Below, in pieces: positions 60,672-64,000 of a stretch of 64,000 nucleotides of DNA. The position numbers were made by a program, and so were the translations under genes. This DNA comes from Selaginella moellendorffii (lineage: Eukaryota > Streptophyta > Lycopodiopsida > Selaginellales > Selaginellaceae). The notes under the pieces are model-generated. The model worked only from the letters and a program-made list of their open reading frames with translations. It had not been told where the DNA came from and ran no database searches. Position 1 is the first letter of the stretch, and every line of letters starts with the position of its first letter. The stretch lies in the NCBI RefSeq assembly GCF_000143415.4, contig NW_003314273.1, positions 574,222 through 638,221 of the forward strand. The letters are read 5' to 3'.

Positions 60672-62795
60672 ATGAGGATTTCCAACACGGTGGCCGAGCC
60701 TCGGCATCGTCAGACTGGGTAGAGATTTTCGCTGCTTTCTCGGTCTCTTGCTCGCACAATTCTAGCTGACTGCGCGTCTTTAGTTTCAAGATCTTTGTTC
60801 TCTCAGCAGAGGCTGTCTCCAATTCATGTCATACTGATGATAGTGTTCTGTTCTTTCGTTCAGGGAGGGTGACGATCTTTCGCCAACCAATTTGCTGTCG
60901 AATTGGGATGAGAAGAAAGTTCGAAAGGATGCGGAGAAGAAGAAACTTGAGGAATCTGGGTCATTCAGCTACACATTCCTGGAACGGAAGAGGAACAAGG
61001 CCTTCACAGCTCTGGTATTTGCCGCAGCCTCCCTAATTACATTGCTGCTGCTCACAACTTCTCAGAGCGATGTTGTTCTACAAAACTTGAGGTAATTGGT
61101 TCCTTTCTTTCGCCAAGGATCTCCTCTCTAAATCGCTGGACCGGCATTTCCTTTTTTCGTCCAGATCCCAGGATAGAAGACAGTTGGATCAAAGGCCGTA
61201 TCCGACTTGCAATGAGGATGGTCTCTTGAGATGGCTGCAGTCGTCCAAGGAGATCCGAGCGTTGAAGCGGACTAAAGAAGCATTGCAAGTTGGTCTGGTT
61301 AATTTCAAAAAGCCCGAGTCTATCAAGTGGGAGCTCTTCAGTGGCGGGGACGAGAGCCCACACGTATTCAAGTTCAAGACGGTAAAGAAGAGGCTCGACT
61401 GGTCCGCTTTTTTCCCAGAGGACATAGACGAAAATGATCCAACGAACTCGAGCTGTCCGAACATGCCGATGCCGTCCGTGCCGAACAACCTGACTCTGGA
61501 TCTTGTCGTCGCCAGCATTCCGTGCGACTCGCCGAGCAACGACTGGGCCAGGAATGTGAATTGCTTGCAAGCTTTTCTCGCAGCAGCCAAGGTGGCAGCT
61601 AACACGGGGACAGATTTCGTCTACGTCGCCTTGTGTGGGAAATGTAGGCCGATCCCAAACCTCTTTGTCTGCCAGGAACTCATCGAACATCAAGACGGTT
61701 ACTGGCTATACAAGCTTAATCTTAAAAGAGTCCGGGGACTGCTCGCGCTACCAGTCGGATCGTGCCAGTTAGCGATGCCACCAAAAGCCAAAGGTAGACC
61801 TCCGTTTTCTCTCCACAGCAACTTAAGCTCTTTTTGTGCGTGATGTGATGATCACAGTGGAGCACGTCGAGTCGCGGGAGGCGTACGCAACGATCCTTCA
61901 CTCGGCCCAATCGTACGTATGCGGTGCTATCAGTTTGGCTCACAGCATTAGATCGACCGGCTCGACTCGGGACTTAGTTCTTCTCGTGGACGAGAGCATT
62001 AGACCGGATCAGAGACAGGGGCTGGAGCTGGCAGGCTGGAAAGTTTTCACCATCCAGAGGATCAGGAACCCAAAGGCCGAGCCTTCGTCCTACAACGAGT
62101 GGAACTACAGCAAGTTCCGGCTCTGGCAGCTCACGCAGTACGACAAGATCATCTACATCGACGCCGACATTGTTCTCCTCCGCAACCTCGACTTCCTGTT
62201 CGACTTGCCCGAGATCACCGCGACGAGAAACGACCAGAGCCTGTTCAACTCGGGGGTGATGGTGATCGAGCCTTGCAACTGTACGTTCGACTTCCTGGTT
62301 GACAACATCGGCAGCATCGATTCCTACAATGGTGGCGACCAGGGGTACCTGAACGAGATCTTCACCTGGTGGCACAGGCTCCCCGGGACCGTCAACTTTC
62401 TCAAGCACTTCGACAACAACACGGTGGAGAACCGGCGCAAGCTCCAGCTCTTCACGGCCGAGCCTCCGGTGCTGTACGCAATGCACTTCTTGGGAATCAA
62501 GCCGTGGCTGTGCTTCCGGGACTACGATTGCAACTGGAACCAGGACCAGCTCCACATCTTCGCGAGCGACCCCGTGCACGCGATGTGGTGGAAGATCCAC
62601 GACACCATGCCGGCGGAGCTCCAGAAGTTTTGCGTGCTCCAGGGGACGCAGAAGTTCTTGCTCGAGTGGGACATTATCAAGGCGAAGAGGAAGCGCTACC
62701 CGGACGGGCACTGGAAGATCAAGATCGAGGACCCGAGGTGGCACGGAGTGAAATCGCAGAGCGTGAGAAAGCGGAGGAGATTGCTGGAAGATTGA
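60672..62795 (+). CDS. GUX: GT8 glucuronosyltransferase of xylan (GUX/PGSIP type), copy 2
   Basis: Four exons (60672-60718, 60864-61091, 61165-61793, 61858-62795) give 613 residues. The cytosolic tail ends EPRHRQTG, exactly parallel to copy 1, and one signal-anchor helix follows (AFTALVFAAASLITLLLL). The GT8 domain has the DAD site at residues 403-405 (IIYIDADIVLLRN), FNSGVMVIEP and YNGGDQGYLNEIF. The C-terminal tail is longer than in copy 1 (WHGVKSQSVRKRRRLLED) and is encoded without the extra last intron. The predicted role is UDP-GlcA:xylan glucuronosyltransferase in the Golgi. Intron positions match copy 1, so they are paralogues from a local duplication. Confidence 0.93.
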
Positions 62796-62955
62796 AAAAA
62801 AACTGGAAGAACTCGTGGAGGGGAGGCGATAGACGATTAGAAGATTGTTTTCTCGTAACGCTGTAAATGAATGGAAAAAGAAAGAACGAAAGAACAACGC
62901 CCAAGTATTAAGAGAGAAGAGAAAGAAAGAGAGAGATCTAACCTAGGTGAGGGAA

Positions 62956-63242
62956 ATGGGGGAGGAAGAGGGCATCGGCAAGGCGCTAGCTCCTGCGCAA
63001 GGGCGCATCACACTGCTCCAGTACCGCGATTGGAAGCAGCGCAAGGTAGACTCCCCTCTTCATTGGATCGAGCGATCGATCGATCGATTCTGCTTTGATT
63101 CCAGGATGCGGAGGCGGCGGCAGTGGCGGCGGAGCGATCGCGCAAGCGGCGCGAGGATATCGCCGCCGGGCGCGCGCGGATGAACGGGCGAGAGCTCTAC
63201 GAGCGAGAGCCCTGGGTGTTTGACGACGGGGAATATGCCTGA
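62956..63242 (+). CDS. small charged protein, two exons, unknown
   Basis: Exons 62956-63045 and 63105-63242 give 75 residues. It starts MGEEEGIGKALAPAQGRITL, has WKQRK at the splice, an Ala/Arg/Glu helix (AAAVAAERSRKRRED) and ends GRELYEREPWVFDDGEYA. The end resembles the last residues of some nucleolar/ribosome-associated proteins, but I do not recognise the family. It lies 160 bp behind GUX copy 2. A CGAT microsatellite sits in the intron (63070-63089). Confidence 0.6.
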
Positions 63243-63559
63243 TTCGGGAATATACTGCGGATATCCTTCTCACGGAATATCCACATTTAAAATATCGTCA
63301 CCGCCGTGCACGTACGGCACCGTCCTTTCTTTCAACGCTAGGGGCAGACGGGATTGAAATTTAGGGTTTGGCGCGAGCAGCAAGCCAATCGAGGGAGCGT
63401 AGCGCGAGCGCCGGGGTGCCAGGGAATGCGGTTGCGAGGTGAGTGGCGCGCGCGCTGCTGAGATTTCTGGTAGCGGGGGCAGCGCGGCCAGATTTGGATT
63501 TGGCGGAGATAAAATTCTCTTCCCTGGATTGCCAGTGCCGGCAGCTCTAGGTCTTGTTC
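63243..63559. other. spacer with CATATTC-type motifs
   Basis: The stretch 63247-63310 holds GGGAATATACTGCGGATATCC and CACGGAATATCCACATTT, related to motifs in the spacers at 49.6 and 53.1 kb, followed by CACCGTCC. TTTAGGG at 63361 is telo-box-like. The next gene begins at 63560. Confidence 0.45.
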
Positions 63560-64000
63560 ATGAGAACCAGGGCGCAGGCCTTGCTGTCCGATGACGCAGA
63601 GGTGGAGCCGAGGAGGACAGGGACAGGCACAGGGAAATCCTCGTCGCCAGGGTTGATCAAGAAGATCAAGCTCAAGATCAGCAGCAATGGCCGGTATGGC
63701 ACGCGCAGCGAGTCGCTGAGGGAACGGCAAGCGGCCGCCAAGAGGGAGGGGCTAAAGATCGTCCTCAAGAGAAAAGCTCCAGAAGCACAGGAGGCACTGG
63801 TGATCAAGAAGCACAAAAGGGGAATTCACAGGCAGCAGCGGCTCCATGGAGAAGAGAAGAGAGATGAGGAGGAGGAGGACGAGGAGGAAGAGCAGGAGCG
63901 AAGTACACCCGCGCCCGAGACCAAAGCTCCTCCCTCGGCTGTGAAAAGCAAAGCTAGTCCGGCCACCGAGAATGCGTCACCTTCTCGCGAGGAGACCAAC
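63560..64000 (+). CDS. charged, probably nuclear protein (partial, runs off the window)
   Basis: The frame is open from ATG at 63560 to the last base, 147 codons, without a stop. It starts MRTRAQALLSDDAEVEPRR and has basic clusters (LIKKIKLKISSNGRYGTR, IVLKRKAPEAQ, VIKKHKRG) and an acidic run (DEEEEDEEEEQE), then Pro/Ser-rich sequence. This suggests a nuclear or chromatin-associated protein, but no domain is complete in the visible part. The family is unknown. Confidence 0.6.
   Translation, partial: MRTRAQALLSDDAEVEPRRTGTGTGKSSSPGLIKKIKLKISSNGRYGTRSESLRERQAAAKREGLKIVLKRKAPEAQEALVIKKHKRGIHRQQRLHGEEKRDEEEEDEEEEQERSTPAPETKAPPSAVKSKASPATENASPSREETN

Noticed and set aside
60342-60722. Frame upstream of and in phase with the GUX copy 2 start
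   Set aside because: The extension is Phe/Ser/Leu-rich without homology to copy 1; the internal ATG at 60672 matches the first exon of copy 1.

Overview
The window is nuclear DNA of a land plant, most likely a lycophyte such as Selaginella moellendorffii (inference; no search was possible). The evidence is the gene content (plant beta-tubulin, PPR proteins, peroxisomal glycolate oxidase, plastid RNA-binding protein, GUX xylan glucuronosyltransferases, BAHD acyltransferase, protodermal-factor-like protein) together with very compact genes. Most introns are 45-110 bp, and neighbouring genes are often separated by only 60-260 bp. I rebuilt splice models by eye from GT-AG (twice GC-AG) sites, reading-frame continuity and recognisable protein families. 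Exon coordinates are therefore predictions.

Layout. 1-2.2 kb: the possible end of an unknown gene, two almost identical tRNA-Pro(TGG) genes, and between them a very AT-rich two-exon gene for a small secreted cysteine-rich protein with a broken copy behind it. 2.2-6.5 kb: a PPR gene (-), COX5C-like (+) and beta-tubulin (-). 6.5-8.7 kb: AT-rich spacer. 8.7-19.5 kb: a dense block with a Rubisco-LSMT-like SET methyltransferase (+, 15 exons), PPR-SMR (-), mitochondrial bL28 (-), EMC8/9 (+), a DnaJ-type zinc-finger protein (+) and glycolate oxidase (+). 19.5-28.6 kb: a PPR relic, about 6 kb of AT-rich and extremely CpG-poor DNA, a GC-richer broken fragment and a decayed multi-exon gene.

28.7-35.5 kb: an unrecognised six-exon gene (+), the splicing helicase PRP22 (+) and an FAD oxidoreductase (-). 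35.5-38.1 kb: spacer. 38.1-49.3 kb: a PDF1-like secreted Ser/Gly-rich protein (+), TRM6 (-), MTHFR (+), a two-RRM plastid RNA-binding protein (+), tRNA-Asn (-) abutting RNASEH2C (+), and a BTL-type mitochondrial carrier (-). 49.6-53 kb: a weakly supported small gene and a BAHD acyltransferase (+). 53.5-62.8 kb: two GUX-type GT8 genes bracket a mosaic GUX pseudogene, an unclassified decayed gene, a copied fragment of the plastid RNA-binding protein gene and a 566-bp foldback element. 62.9-64 kb: a small two-exon gene and the start of a charged nuclear-type protein cut by the window end.

The genes do not form one pathway. The strongest leads for unusual biology are the cysteine-rich secreted gene, the foldback element with its internal repeats, the GUX duplication and decay cluster, the CpG-depleted island, and the 474-residue protein I could not place in any family.
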